Source: Rhizoctonia solani (Eukaryota > Basidiomycota > Agaricomycetes > Cantharellales > Ceratobasidiaceae). From it: a stretch of 64,000 bases of DNA. Of this stretch, positions 1 to 12,456 are shown one piece after another. Below the pieces are notes generated by a model, which was not told where the DNA came from, made no database searches, and saw nothing but the letters and a program-made list of their open reading frames with translations. The stretch spans positions 1,240,001 through 1,304,000 of the forward strand of contig NC_057370.1 of assembly GCF_016906535.1 (NCBI RefSeq), written 5' to 3'. The number at the start of each line of letters is the position of its first letter. Positions within the stretch are counted from its first letter, which is position 1. Both the position numbers and the translations under genes were made by a program.

Positions 1-620
1 GTCTCGATATCTTATGTGGTTTATGAGACCAGCAAACGCAGGTATGTATGAGTCCGCGGGACAACGCAGATCCACTGAACGATGGGCTATTTCAGACTCG
101 GCGTCTAATCGGTCTCAAATCCAAATGGTCATTCCGCTTTCGCTTTAGAGTTTTACGGATATCCCGCTATTATCAAAGACGTACTTGCATCATGATATCC
201 ATACTCTTTCACGTATTGGCTTCTGCCCGTATCCCACACTGTTAGGTACTGCTTCTTCATTATCGCCAATCATACTTGTGCGTCTATAATAACTCAATTT
301 GATGGATTAGAACACTAGACGTGGCCAACTATATGGAGTCTGTTGTCCGTTCTACACAATCCAAAAGTGAGGCAAGTATGTGCGAATATAAATTAGAAGA
401 TTGTACAATTGCACCATGCGTAAGACAGATCGAGGCATCCGGTTACATTAGAGTACAAATTTACAATGATAACACACCAAGGTTCACTCCTAGAGCACTT
501 GCATCGACTTGCACACACCTTGAAATACAAAAAATTACACACCAGCTAAACGTCCGCTAAAAAGCAAATATCGACCGCTAGACTGATAATCATATACCCG
601 CCAGAACGCTAGCCGCTCGC
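1..620. other. non-coding, nothing recognised
   Basis: Only short random open frames occur here. I see no splice-consistent coding structure, repeat or RNA gene. The right end adjoins the 3' end of the minus-strand gene whose stop codon is at 621. Confidence 0.5.
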
Positions 621-3108
621 TCAAGAAGCCACACTTCGCCACATCCCAGCATCTGGTACACCTGATTGCCGCTGAACAATCCTCATAGTGCGCCTCCTAA
701 TTCGTTCGGCGTTACTGATCTCGCCGACTGCATCAATCTCTTCTTCCTCATCAGTGTCTTCTTCTGCATCCTCTGCAGCCTGTAGTTCAAGGGCTGGGCC
801 GGGATCCACGGACCTCGCAAGGTCACGTAGCGCGTAAGTGCGTTCGCGTGTTTGCCTCGGCGTTTCATGATTCAGCCGCAGCGGAGGGACAAGCGCTCCA
901 GGCTCGTTGTGCAAGCTTGTTTTCGGCTCCCGCTCAGCAGACGAGGCCAGGGGACCAGCGGCTATCCCGATCGGGAGTGAAGTCGCAAACTGTGAAGGGT
1001 TGTGCCATTTTGCACCTGCGCATACACACCCCCGGACATTAGTCTCCATCGACCCATCAATGTGTCATGTTCAGAACGCACCACCTGAATCTTCGCTACT
1101 GGTCATTGATGCCGAGTCTGGGGAATCTGCAAGCTTTCTTCGGGCGTCGAATAGCTCCCAGGCTTTGCCGTTTGGCCTCCAAGCTGCACGGTGAGAAGGG
1201 TAGTTGGCCGCAACAAGCTCAAGAAGCTTATCTTCACCCGGTCGCGCAGTTCGTGTCTTGGGGCTTTCCAGCTTTGCTGCCGGCGGGGACTTGAGTGATG
1301 CCTTGGGCTTAGCAGGTGAAGGTCCAAGGTTAACGGTAAGCAAGGCAGGAACGGCAGACTTGTTGCCTATTTTTGGCAAGTCTTTGTTGGCTTTGGCCTT
1401 TGCCTTGAGTTGAGCCACGGCACGAGGCGTAGTCGGCTCGTCGGGTGTAGTATCCGCAGTTTGATCAGTCTCAGTGCTCGGTTGATTAAACTCTTCATCA
1501 TCATCATCATCAAGATCAAAAAGAGCCGCTACCAAATTCGCCAAATTAACTAATCCGGGATCGCTCAATGAATGAAAGCCCGTACTCACGTGTCTCTGTC
1601 TGCTCTTCATGCTCATCAGTACCATCAGCACTACCGCCTCTCCGGGACACTGGTTGCGACCCGCCATCTTCTTCTTTGACATCGGCTTGGAACGTGACCT
1701 TGCGTTTGCCTTCGGCCACGCCGTTTCGAGATGTTGAGGTCACATGCTTGTCATCCTCCAGCGATTGTTCTTCGGGCACGGCTGGGGTTGTGTTGGGCCT
1801 ACCGCCCAAGCTCAACCGGTTACGCCGCCTCTCCTCTACATCCCTAGCGGATTCACGTGCTCGGAGCGCGTCTATATTCCTTATTTGGAGAGACACGGAT
1901 ATAGCGAACGAATCATCCAGAGGGTTCTTTACGCCATTAACAGGGGCAGGAAGCTCTGGGGACGGTGTAGAAATAACCGGTTGGGGAGGTGGCACGAAGT
2001 TGGACTGCCGGAGCGACTGAGAGAGCATGGATGGACCGGGAGTATGCATCGAGGTCCGGCGCGCAGGTGCAGCCTGGGGCGCAACAGACCCTTGAGCACC
2101 AACAGGGCCAGACTCGGATGCTCGCGTGGGACTAAACTCTCTCATTGATACGACGCCGCTAAGAGTAGGATGATGACCCTCTGAAGGAGATTCAGAATCG
2201 GCCTCTTGCTTCCAGTTCTCCCTCCATTTACTCCAAATTACTTCGACTTGGCCACGGAGGTGGCGTTCTTTCTCGAGGACCTGTGCGACCTGTCCTTCGA
2301 TAAATGCTTCAATTGCTTGTTCAGCTTGCGCTCGGTAACGTGCAGATGTGATTGAGGCCGTCTTGGACAGGCGAACAAAGACAGGGTGCGACGGGGAATA
2401 AGGAGGTGGGTGAAACAACGGCGGAAGCGTGGGAAGGAAATTACGTGGAGTAGCAGGTGGTTGAGGAGATGAAGGACGCTGAGGTGTGCTGGGGAGAGTG
2501 GAAGGTTTCGGAGAGGCGGGCAACAACAGCCCAAAGGTTTCGCTGTATTTGGTAGATTCATTACGTGCTGCAGATATAGCTTCAGCATCCTAGATTAATA
2601 CAGACGCATAAGTACATGCCGAAGATGATCTCCGCTAGCTTGTGGGGAATGTACGTATTACACTTACGATGCAACCTTCTAAGCCAAGATTGATCTCAAT
2701 GAACCCATCTCGGCCACGCAGAATCTCGCCCTCTGCAAAATCCTCCCCGGGAGTGACCACAAGTCCGTCACGCAGTTCAAAATCGGTTGAGACCTCGCTC
2801 GAAACCCGGTATACTGTCGTGCGACATAGTAGACATGATACCGTGTTCCATTGAATCTTAGCTCCTCGGTCTTCGGCTGCAATCCGTCGACGGAGCGTAA
2901 GCTGACTATGAGACTATTTGCACAAAGTTATATTTCAGACGTTCTACTAATGGATTGGTGGGAGACTTACCACTTTCACACCTGCGTCGCCAACATGGAC
3001 TTTCTCAAAGTGAACGGGGCTCGTTGGAGCAACATCCCCATTCACTTTCGTAGTCGTGCTCGTGATAGTAATGTTAAGACATCTGCATGCGTATTGCTGC
3101 AGACTCAT
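621..3108 (-). CDS. uncharacterised protein with N-terminal Cys-pair module and disordered Ser/Pro-rich body
   Basis: Five exons join in phase: 3108-2971, 2901-2668, 2589-1590, 1549-1082 and 1015-621, giving about 744 aa. The N-terminal ~125 residues look folded and carry C-R-C near residue 8 and C-L-L-C near residue 70, spaced like a small zinc-binding beta module (Yippee/Mis18-like in layout; I cannot assign a family). Next come a Pro/Ser-rich stretch, a helical charged segment (AEQAIEAFIEGQVAQVLEKE), many SP/TP sites, and an acidic patch with a run of Asp encoded around 1491-1512. The C-terminus is acidic then basic. There is no signal peptide or membrane segment. Length and layout suggest a nuclear regulatory or scaffold protein, but that is inference and I do not recognise the gene. 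The exon 4/5 junction is the least certain, because two neighbouring GT donors fit the same frame. Confidence 0.6.
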
Positions 3109-3744
3109 TGAAGAGCGGTCGGGTGGGTATGTGCGATTGTGCGTCGACGACGTCGTGGATTAGAAGGGGGATCTATCAGGGCCATGTGCGCTCTCAGCGC
3201 TTATTATGTATGGAGGGAACCGGACTTATTTGTTTGTAGTTTTGAATTTTTCGTGCCGTTTCAGCTTGTCGCTCCTTTCCCCCTTAAAAAAACTAGAATA
3301 GGAAGTGTGCGCCAATATCGCCCTCCAGAGACTGTCGCATCATGTCTATGCACGGCTACTTCTGAATCGGCAGCATGGTTAGCGTCATCGCACCCTTGGC
3401 GACAACCACGATGAGAAACGCCCCGGTACCCGTTAATCTTACGTCCTATTCTGGATACTGGAGATCCAGTATCTTTAGTCACTCGGCAAGAAGCGTGTGG
3501 GCGACAATCACCGCAGTCGCATTCATAAGCGAAAAAATAGGTATACATGGTGATGCAGGTACATAAAAGTTGGAGCCAACTGAATTAAGGTATGTGTGCG
3601 ACAAAGTGTGGTACAATTTGAACAAAAAATGATGGGAAGAATAATGATAATCCGCAAATGCAAATGCTGGTCGAGACACAAGGATACATGATAGTCGAAA
3701 AGGAATAAACCGTGAGGGCGTAGCGAATTGAGTCAAGTAGTCGT
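3109..3744. other. intergenic gap, nothing recognised
   Basis: Upstream region of the minus-strand gene starting at 3108 and downstream flank of the F-box gene ending at 3745. Only short out-of-phase open frames are seen. Confidence 0.4.
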
Positions 3745-5218
3745 TTAGAAAGGCAGGGTGCGATAGCCAAGGCCCAATGCAACGCCGGTGGCAAGCAATG
3801 CCGGCTTGGTAAATAGGTTCGGAACAGGGAAAGACAGGGCCGATGAATCAGAAATTAACAGCATCACGACGGCGGCGTGAAGGGTGGTGCTAGATGCGGC
3901 TTTGGCCAACATAGACGCGAATCCGCTCAAGGGAGGAACGCGACCTGATTGGGACTCGGGCGCAGCCTCTTCCTCGACACGATTGGCACCGAGCACGTTG
4001 ATGTCAGCCGGGATTCCTTGCGCATCTCGCTCGATCGAATATTCGATTGGCTCTTCGCCATCTGCCCGTAGCCAAGAAACCTTTTCCAGAGGCGAGGCGC
4101 TCGCAAGTTGAACCACCGCCAATAGTTCGGCCTCACGGGCTCTAACATCGCGCATGTTCGCCTTGAGGGGTTCGGAAACCACGGCTCCACCGTCTGCATT
4201 TGATGGAGTGAAAGGCAGATACAGCTCTTTCAGTTTCGAGCCGGCCGGAACACAGTCGAGAGGATCCTATTGCAAGACGAATGATTAGAGTTGATCTCTG
4301 TGATGTAACAAGTTACCACTTACGATCTGGTCGGTCGTTCGCCACTCGGTACGTCCCGTACCATAATCAAACGCTCGAGATCGCAAGTCGAGAGTCTGAA
4401 GTTGAGACGCAGAGGCAACAATTTCTTTTGGAACGTTTAATCCGGACCCGGCAAAGTGTAAACTGAAGGGATCGAACGCAAGTTCGTTGAGGTTTGGGAG
4501 CAGAGGCAGTGTGTTTTCGATAAACTCGCGAGAGGCTGCCTCGGAAAATCCTTCGCACATGTGGGCGGATAGAGTCACGAGATTGGGAGTCATACGAGCC
4601 AACGGGGCGAGTTGGGCCAAACCATCGAGGTGGAGAGTGCGGAGTGCGGGGAAAGTGGTGTTTGGGGGTAGGGCACGAGAAAGTGCTGCTCCTAGAGGGA
4701 GACCTTGGGTGTTCAGGCGGAGTAACTCGGTCCATGCGCTTGCCCATGAGTCACCCGTGTTCTCTGGGATCTGGACTCGTAGCGACGCCAGCTGAGGGGC
4801 GCTAAGGAGGATACGTGCCAGTGCGGGGATGACGGATTGGTGTCGAAGCGCCGTGCATTGGGGAAACGCAGTTGGGTCACAAGCGGCCGCAAACGCTTCG
4901 AAGAAATCGTATTCTAATCGAATATTAAATTCCCTATTCCCGTTCAAATTAGCAACAGTTAACACAGGTTAATTATTAGACTCACCTCATGTATCCCAGA
5001 ATGGTAGCATCTGCGTTTGAAAGAGACTCCAGTTTTGAAGATGATGAGACAGTCATTGAACGGAACAGAAGAGACCTGGCGGATGCTCGCATGGCACCGC
5101 ACGTTGAAGTGAAGTTGACAATGTCCGAGACATGGCTGTCTGATACAAGATATACCGCAACTTGGTGCAGGAGCTCCGATGGCAGCGACAGCAGAGTAGA
5201 AGTCATGTTGTTGAGCAA
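3745..5218 (-). CDS. F-box protein with leucine-rich-like body and hydrophobic C-terminus
   Basis: Exons 5218-4986, 4933-4324 and 4266-3745 join in phase (454 aa). The N-terminus has a typical F-box start (LLSLPSELLHQVAVYL). This motif binds Skp1 and makes the protein a substrate adaptor of an SCF ubiquitin ligase. The middle carries irregular Leu-rich segments of the kind seen in basidiomycete F-box/LRR-like proteins (FPALRTLHLDGL, LPNLNELAF). The last ~45 residues contain hydrophobic stretches around LHAAVVMLLI and ALLATGVALGLGY, which could be a tail anchor, unusual for this family. A second Met four codons in (5206) is an alternative start. The substrate is unknown. F-box genes of this kind are expanded in agaricomycetes, so orthology cannot be judged. 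Confidence 0.75.
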
Positions 5219-5772
5219 GAGGGTTGAGTGGAGCGATCATTGTGGGCTGTCCTTATGAATACACACTCGGACAATGGCCCACCCCTCAGACTATAGTTCC
5301 ATGAGGGACTGAAGCCACCAATTTCAAACCCCCGATTAGGAAACAGAAAGTGAAACTTGCCCATTTGACCATCACCGCTGACAATTATTCGCTACGCCCA
5401 AGTCTATATCATTCGCCGATGTTTCGTCTATAGGATCGACAGAATTATGATACACGAGTATTGAGCATGGCCTCTGCCCCTACTGTTCGATGTCATTGAG
5501 ACCCGCTCCCAGGCCCGGGCTTCAGCAGATCATCCGTAGTAAGCGCCGTGGGAGACAATAGTCAGTGGTGGCTGTGGTCCGCCGGGTTCTCTTTGCGCAT
5601 GTTGGGTACCAGGTTGGTCTATCTCATTGTCATCTCCATGACTCTCAGACATCAATAGTGGCACAACAAATCCTGTGTAAAACTCGGAATTCGTTCTATT
5701 ATTGTTTAATTGCTACAAATTGCCGCCCGCTTGCGCGCGCATGTGCACCATGGCGCCGCGTACGCAGCCCGC
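5219..5772. other. intergenic gap, nothing recognised
   Basis: Separates the F-box gene start from the 3' end of the glutaminyl-tRNA synthetase gene. I see no coding structure or repeat. Confidence 0.4.
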
Positions 5773-8605
5773 CTAGACCGCCTTCTTCCCCGCGTCCTCC
5801 TTGAGGCTTACAATTCGATTTAACACAAGTTTGTCACCCTCCCGACGCCCAGGTGTCGCACCATCTGGCTCGCTGAAACAACCAAGGCGCGACTCCTTGT
5901 CCAGGGCGAAATAAGCCACCCGCAGTCCTTGGAATCTGACTACTTCGTTTCCGACCAGTTGCTCAGCCGTCGGCATTGGTGTGTCATTGTGACCGGCAGC
6001 TCCAGACCCGACGCCCTCTCCTACAGATTCCTCCTTCAATGCTTTTTCAGTTCGCTCCCGGCTTTCCTTGAGAGCATCAGACATGGATCGCTTGGCAAGT
6101 GGCCAAAACCCAACCTCGACCATAGCGCCCTTGATGACATCCAGGCTATTTGGATTGATGTCTGCGAGGAAATCATCGGTCGCCGCAGGGTTGTCGCTCT
6201 TGAATAGTGAATGAAATATGCGTGTTTCGTCGATGACCACCGGGCTGGCGGAAGGTGTGTGTTCCGCGACCCACTGGATCCATGCTTTAGGTTTTGGCAC
6301 GGGTTTTCCATCAGACCCATCCTCAAGTCGGCACACAAGCTCCGTCACTGCGCCCGACGCATCCGTCTTGTAAGATACGCATGTAATCGGGTGCGGGGCC
6401 TGGAAAAGACCCACGGTCTTGTTGGGAGCGAGACGGAAATAGTCTTTGGAATCTTCTGTCCTAAAGTCTTCTGCATCGATATAGACGTGCTTGGTGAAGG
6501 GTATCCGGCTAGAACCGAGGGATGGAACTTTGGGGTGTAGTGGTTTATCAATGAACTGGACGTAATCATCAGCCAGGTTCTCGATCGTCACTTTCAGGGG
6601 CCGAAGAACCATGAGCAATCGTGGCACAGTATTCTCTAAATACTGACGCACGGTCTGCTCAAACTTGACCAGCTCGATATTCGTGGTTGCGGTCGAGACA
6701 CCAAGATTTCCCACAAACGACAGGATGGCACCCGGAGGAACACCACGTCTTCGCAATGCCACAAGGGTGTAGAGTCGGGGATCGTCCCAACCTCCGACGT
6801 AACCCTTAGTGACGAGCTTGAGCAGCTTGCGCTTCGACATGATAGTACCCTGCAAATTCAATCGACCATATTCGGACTGTCTAGGTTTGTAGACTTCGAC
6901 GGCATCACACAGCCATTCATATGACACTCGCGATAGAATGAATTCGGTCGTACATAACGAATGTCTACATAATAATCAAGATTAACAAGCGTTGTGATTG
7001 GATCACCATGGGTAATTACTCACGAGATGTTCTCGAAACTATCAACCAAGCAGTGCGTGAAATCATATGTGGGGTATATGCACCACTTGGTCCCTGTGCG
7101 ATGATGTGGGGCATTCAACGTGCGGTACGCAATGAGGTCCCACATCTGCGGGTTGCCGTCCTCGAGATCCTGCTTCATACGCAAGATGGCCTCGCCAGGT
7201 TTGTATTTTCCATTTTTCATGTTCTCAAATTCCGCCAATGATTCTGAGATCGGTCGCGTCCTATGCACACACGCCTTGCGGGGACCTCTCTCTTCACCCC
7301 CGCGGTTTGCCTTAATCTCCTCAGCTGTCCATACATGGCGTTAGTCGCGTGTTAGACATGTGGCGGGTCTGAGCGGATCGCACCGGTACAATTGCATATG
7401 TACGCCCCATCGACCTTGATCAGTTTCACAGCCAAGTCGTATAATTCCTGGAAGTAATCGCTCGAGTACGTGATCTTGTACGGTTCATACCCAAGCCAGC
7501 GCACGGTTTCCAATATACTCTCAAAGTATATCGCCTCTTCGGCTTCGGGGTTCGTGTCGTCGTATCGTAGGTAGCATTTGCCGTTATGGTGTGCCGCGTA
7601 TCCGAAATTAACAAATATGGCTTTAGAGTGACCGATATGTAGGAAGCCGTTCGGCTCCGGCGGGAATCGAGTAAAGACATTCCCGCCAGTCGCCTCCAAA
7701 TGTTGATCGCGCAATTTGGGGCTAATCTGAGGGTTATCTCCTGGCTTGTGCAACGCCTTTAGGAAACCTTCTTCGAATACGACACGCTCTGGAGCTGCAG
7801 AGCTTGTGGGCGCCGATTCGCCTTTTGAAGTTGACGCTGCCGCAGCTGGAGCCGCTGGCTTCTTGGCCTCCTTCGAAGCCTCCATCAAGGGATAAGTATG
7901 TCAAGACACTTAGCAGAGCCGAACTGAAGCACACCTTTGCTTTCGCCTCCTCCTTGGAGCCAAACAAGTCAGTAAACGCCTTCTCTACAGCGTTCTTGAC
8001 GTCAAGAGGGCTGGCCCATCTGAGTTCCGCCGACTTAAGGTCTCCGATGGCACCGCTCAGAGCGGACCAACTGGCAGGCGCCTTGGATGACATGTACGCA
8101 TTCACTCTCTCGGCAATATCGCTCAGTGAAAATTCAATGCCTGCCCTGACCATCAGCAGGCCATACAAGTATACTCAACTAGACCTACCAACGCCGCACT
8201 CCTTGTTAAACTCGGCATCATCTACAGGAACGGGGTGATTACTTAGATACTTGATGGCAGCTGCGTCAATAATCAGTCTCGAAGCAATCGTAACACCGCG
8301 CTTCGCATACCAGAAAGCTGTTCCCCGCTCTTTAGGCGGCGGTCAACGATCGCGTCAACGGCATATGTCTTCTCGGCCGGCCCAAGTTTGGCACCCTGGG
8401 TCGAGAGCGAGGTGACGAGCGCCCCCTGCTTCTCGTCAAGACCCTTGCTCTCAAGCCCATGTGCCTGGATGAGTTCCTTTAGCGATGTAGCCGCCTTGGA
8501 CGCGCGAGCCGCTTCGGTAGCCTTTGCAGAAGATAGACCGATTGACTGAAATAGTGAAATCAGCTCCACCACCGCTGGGTCATTTGGATCGAATTTGGGA
8601 GGCAT
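5773..8605 (-). CDS. GLN4: glutaminyl-tRNA synthetase, cytosolic
   Basis: Class I aminoacyl-tRNA synthetase that attaches glutamine to tRNA-Gln. Six exons fit in phase: 8605-8311, 8260-8189, 8140-7935, 7879-7384, 7324-7024 and 6964-5773 (853 aa). Residues 1-190 form the eukaryotic N-terminal tRNA-binding region ([14 protein letters not shown]). A Lys/Ala/Pro/Ser linker follows, then the catalytic core with the HIGH-type signature [15 protein letters not shown] and the MSKRKL loop, and a C-terminal beta-barrel anticodon-binding region ending ...EDAGKKAV. Length matches fungal Gln4. I chose the start at MPPKFDPND; an in-frame Met three codons upstream (8614) is possible. The frame is intact throughout. 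A TATA-like site lies about 80 bp upstream. Confidence 0.96.
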
Positions 8606-8682
8606 ATTGATCAATCAGTTGCGTATGGGGAAAATTTCAACGAGGTTTGGGGCGAAGATACAATACGATTGCGAGCTGGAAG

Positions 8683-8690
8683 TATTTATA
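8683..8690 (-). promoter_or_regulatory. TATA-like element of the glutaminyl-tRNA synthetase gene
   Basis: On the minus strand the sequence reads TATAAATA, about 80 bp upstream of the start codon at 8605. This is a plausible core promoter spacing; no transcript data are available. Confidence 0.45.
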
Positions 8691-8922
8691 AAAATCCCCC
8701 TGTATGAAGTGTCTTTAGTATAACAATGCGTAAAGTGAGTCAAGTGATTGTCAGGTGCTAGTCATCCAAGTGGAGATTGGGATGATTTGCCAGGTTTAGA
8801 TCAGGGTCCAAATGGCGCTTAGCGTTGCGCCACATTATAGCCACACGGATAATAACAAGCAAAGCCCGTACAAGCGTGTATTAATTCGAGACAACAAGCC
8901 TTTATAGATCCGATAGACTATA

Positions 8923-10758
8923 TTAGTGAATGATAACTTCTCCAGGTTGCCCAACTATTTCCCGCTTGCTTTCTCCGTACTTGTCTTTACCAGGAATAGG
9001 CTTGATTTCCATGGATCTCTTCCCCTTGAGTTCAGACGCAAGTGATCCGTTGTTATAAGCCATGGTTAGTTTGTGAGCTATATCTAGTACGAGAAGTCCC
9101 AGTTCTCGGGCTTTGCCGAAAGGCATAAATGCGCCGAAATCCGAATAATAATGATGCTGTGAGCGAACTGGATCGCCGATGCATTAGTTGATATGAGATG
9201 ATCAAATAGACAAATATGCAAACCTATTGTAACTAGACTAGCGCATTCGTCACCTCCTGATTTTCTCCAATCAAATACTACTTGCTGTAGCACTTCGAAA
9301 TGCTCCTTCCATAGGGTGAATCCCTCGCTATTCATAATCAGTAATGGAGGCCGAGTTTCGTAAGCAACGGGAAGTGTGCCGGGGAGGGGAAGTGGGTCCA
9401 TCCAAGGGTCAAGCAAAACGACCTTGTCGATAGGAAGTTGGTTGTGGCCTTCGGGTGGGGGACTAGATAAAAGAGAAAGCTAGGCGAGGTTAATGCGTAT
9501 TGAGTAAACACTGATTGACGCGATTCAAATAAACGGGACACACTGATGTAGCTCCCCCAAATGAGTGGCCTGTCAATAGAATTTTTGAAAAATCAACTTG
9601 ATCCTTGAAGCTGTCCCAACCCGAGAAATTATCCATCGATACTGTATCGCCCCGGTTCCCTTGAACAATGTGTTTGAATGATTCATATGATTCGTAAACT
9701 TCTCGAATCCTAAATTTCAGTTGCTCTACTCGGAGAGGTAGCTTCCCCTTTGGCTGCTCTTCCCAGCTATTAAGATACTTGGTGTGAGGGTTGTGTAAAT
9801 AAGACCAGTATTGAATACACACCTAATATCGTCATTTTGAAAGTAGAGCTTTGGAATTGGCTTTCCTGTCTCTTCATCTGTGGGCATTACCGAGGGTCCA
9901 CTTCCATCCCGGTGCTCCAGTGCGATAACAACCATTCCCTGAGAAGCAAGCCGTCCGCAATAGTCACTTGCAATATACAATCTTAAATTATTATATTGAC
10001 CAGGGCGCTTGAACCACACCTACCTGTACGTGAAGCGCCCACCAGCCAAACCTATCAGTAGTAAAGAATTTAGAATAGGCACAACCTAGTCAAAAACTTT
10101 TTTGAAACTAGCTACCATGCGAGAATATAACTAATGGCCATTTAGCGGTCGAGTTTGTAAGTGTCTCAGCAGAGGAATCGGTCTCGCGTGACGTCGGAGA
10201 TTCGATCTGTGGTCTTAGTGGTGCATCTGCGTACGCAGGAAGCTACTGAAAAGTCAGTGACTCACTTTACGCACACTATCCGGTCCTTACTTTAATGAAT
10301 CGTGCAAATAAGTATACCAATGGCCCTGTATCAATCTGTTAACGCCCAGTCCTGTATGGATGGCCGGGCAAGCCTACATAATAACCAGTAAGACCTGGCT
10401 AAACATTGCCCGGGTGAGCGTTGTTTTGTGTCATGTGAATATATCGTTGGGGTACGTACAAGCAAACTTTGCCCAGCCAGCAGTCGCGATGTGCAACGGT
10501 CTAGGTGAGCGTATTAGCGACCTTGCGACACATGCATAATGACAAAGCTTGAACTCACCGAGGGAGCCAGTTAACACCCCGATTTCCATGGGGCCGGTCG
10601 TCGGTGGTAGGATAATACACACTGTATGCTATCTCTTCTAATTTAAGTGCAGGCCGTCCATTGAAGCGAGCGCTGCCGCACACACGACTTGGTCGAATCG
10701 GTTTTGTAAGCGTAGTGACACCAACAGGAAATTTGCCCTTGTAGTCCGGGAGACGCAT
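8923..10758 (-). CDS. PAF-acetylhydrolase-like phospholipase/lipase
   Basis: Multi-exon gene starting MRLPDYKGKFPVGVTTL and ending GQPGEVIIH. The order of conserved blocks matches the platelet-activating-factor acetylhydrolase family (group VII phospholipase A2): VYYPTTDD, a WLPR block, VIFSHG followed after an intron by LAGGRFTYS, LASQGMVVIALEHRDGSGPS, and the nucleophile elbow GHSFGGAT. The acidic residue lies in LLDPWMDPLPLP. The family hydrolyses short or oxidised sn-2 acyl chains from phospholipids. At least nine small exons are needed, and the junctions I checked (FSHG/LAGG, TYS/DYCG, RFIK/LPAY) join in phase. No signal peptide is evident, so an intracellular form is likely. The exact exon limits near 9240 and 9480 were not resolved. 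Confidence 0.85.
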
Positions 10759-12456
10759 CTAGTTGTCAATATAAAATTCGTTTACAAAAAGCTACAAAGG
10801 ATGTAGGTGTGCCAATGATTTGGCCAAGATTCGACGATGGTGGAACTGAAAAAAGGATTTATTGCATATGAGGATCGAGGTGACGCCCAGATGAGGTCAT
10901 ATTCGGATTATTAGATCATGTGACCGTGTTATTATAAATTTATACTTTTTTCAATTTTTTGGCACTGCGGTTCTGCACATAGCGACTCCAAATGGGGCTT
11001 TTTCTACATTGGTTGGAAGTGGGGATGATATCATTGGGCAGAGGGTGTGACATGATTCCTGCGCGACCGAGAGTCGAGATGAGTGCTTCCACCATGAGGA
11101 CACAATGGAATGTATCGAGGTGGCTAGTTCGGATGCGACACACGAGGTAGTCCCCAAGCCTACTCGGGTGGATACTCGCAACGAGCAGAGGTCGTACAAC
11201 GGTCGGCCGGCTCACAAGCCGTACCATTAATAATATTTTTGTTCTATGAGGGCTTCGTTTGATTGTTGTGAGGCCAAGCGTATGAGCGCCTGTGTGTTGC
11301 TAGGGATGTTCTACATGCACACAACTCTTGTCAACAATTGTTGTTGCGCCGAGTCACACATATCGGAACACCCGTATTGTTCCTAGTACCTGAGCGGGTT
11401 GAGGTATTTCAGCGTATTTCAAGGCTACACGTTACGTATGTATTGTCAGTTTTATCGGCGTGGACCGCGTTTGGCAGGACGCGTTCATTTGTTGATCAAC
11501 ACAGGAACGGGCAGGTCGGGTGATGAATACAGTTCATGCTAAATTTATACACTGGTCGGCTTGGCAGAGGTACAAATTTAGACTACTGGGACCTGGAGTG
11601 TCTGCTCGATTTATACAACTTGAGGCCAATTTTTAGCAAAGAAATTGTTGCATGAGAATGCATCTTATCCCGGATATCCTGTGAGAACTTTATTCGCAAT
11701 AACCCCTTCGAGCTCGCATATTCTCTTCCAAATTTCCGCGTGTTGGAATTTTATCCGACATTCCCTTATCGTCATTGATTTGGTAAAAGAATTCAATATT
11801 ACGATGACACTGCCCGCCGGTCACTAAATAGCGCTATTGATCCACGTCAAAGTTCGGCACTGGGTTGAGATTCCAAGCTAAGAATCTCGGCTTGGGTTGG
11901 GTTATGGAGTGGGGGAAAATACAAACTGTGTACCGATAGAGAACATATTCTAAAAAGACTCTACTAAATAGGCAGCATATAGTCAATCGATGCATGGCTG
12001 GCCATTTGTGTACTAAAAGTGAGATATTCTACCCGAGGGTATATTTAGAGACAAGGAAGCGCCGAGGCCAAGAGTAAGCTTGATCGGCGCGAGGCGATAT
12101 TGGGGATCACCGTGATTGGTTGCTCGGTGACAAGAAGTCGATTCGGCAACGATCAGCGAGATATGACCCTGAGGTTGGCAGCCTTTTTGAAGGAGCGCAA
12201 CGAATAACGGGCTCCCTTGTGTGTCTTGAGTTTTCCTCTCTCGTTCGGACGGTGTGTAATTCGAGTGAATATTCGCTGGATTAGATCCCTCTTTGGCTAT
12301 TTGTGGTCTATTTTTGAAACCCCTGTCATTTCTCAATTCAAACATCAACACCCTTCCGATCCGGCAGAGACACCGCATTTTTATAAGGCTTGGCGCCCAT
12401 TCCGGATTCTGCAAGCGACTCTTCCCCTCGCTCGACCGCGTCACTTTACGACTGTC
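10759..12456. other. long gene-poor interval
   Basis: About 1.7 kb without a supportable gene. Open frames on either strand (for example around 10940-11227 minus and 12013-12531 minus) have no recognisable domain, and the latter overlaps the chitin deacetylase start. I found no terminal inverted repeats or transposase-like sequence. Confidence 0.45.
12382..12386 (+). promoter_or_regulatory. TATA-like element of chitin deacetylase
   Basis: TATAA within TTTTTATAAGG, about 75 bp upstream of the start codon at 12457. Spacing fits a core promoter. Confidence 0.4.

Noticed and set aside
10940..11227. 95-aa minus-strand frame in the gap before chitin deacetylase
   Set aside because: No domain; overlapping frames of similar length on the same strand suggest low stop density only.
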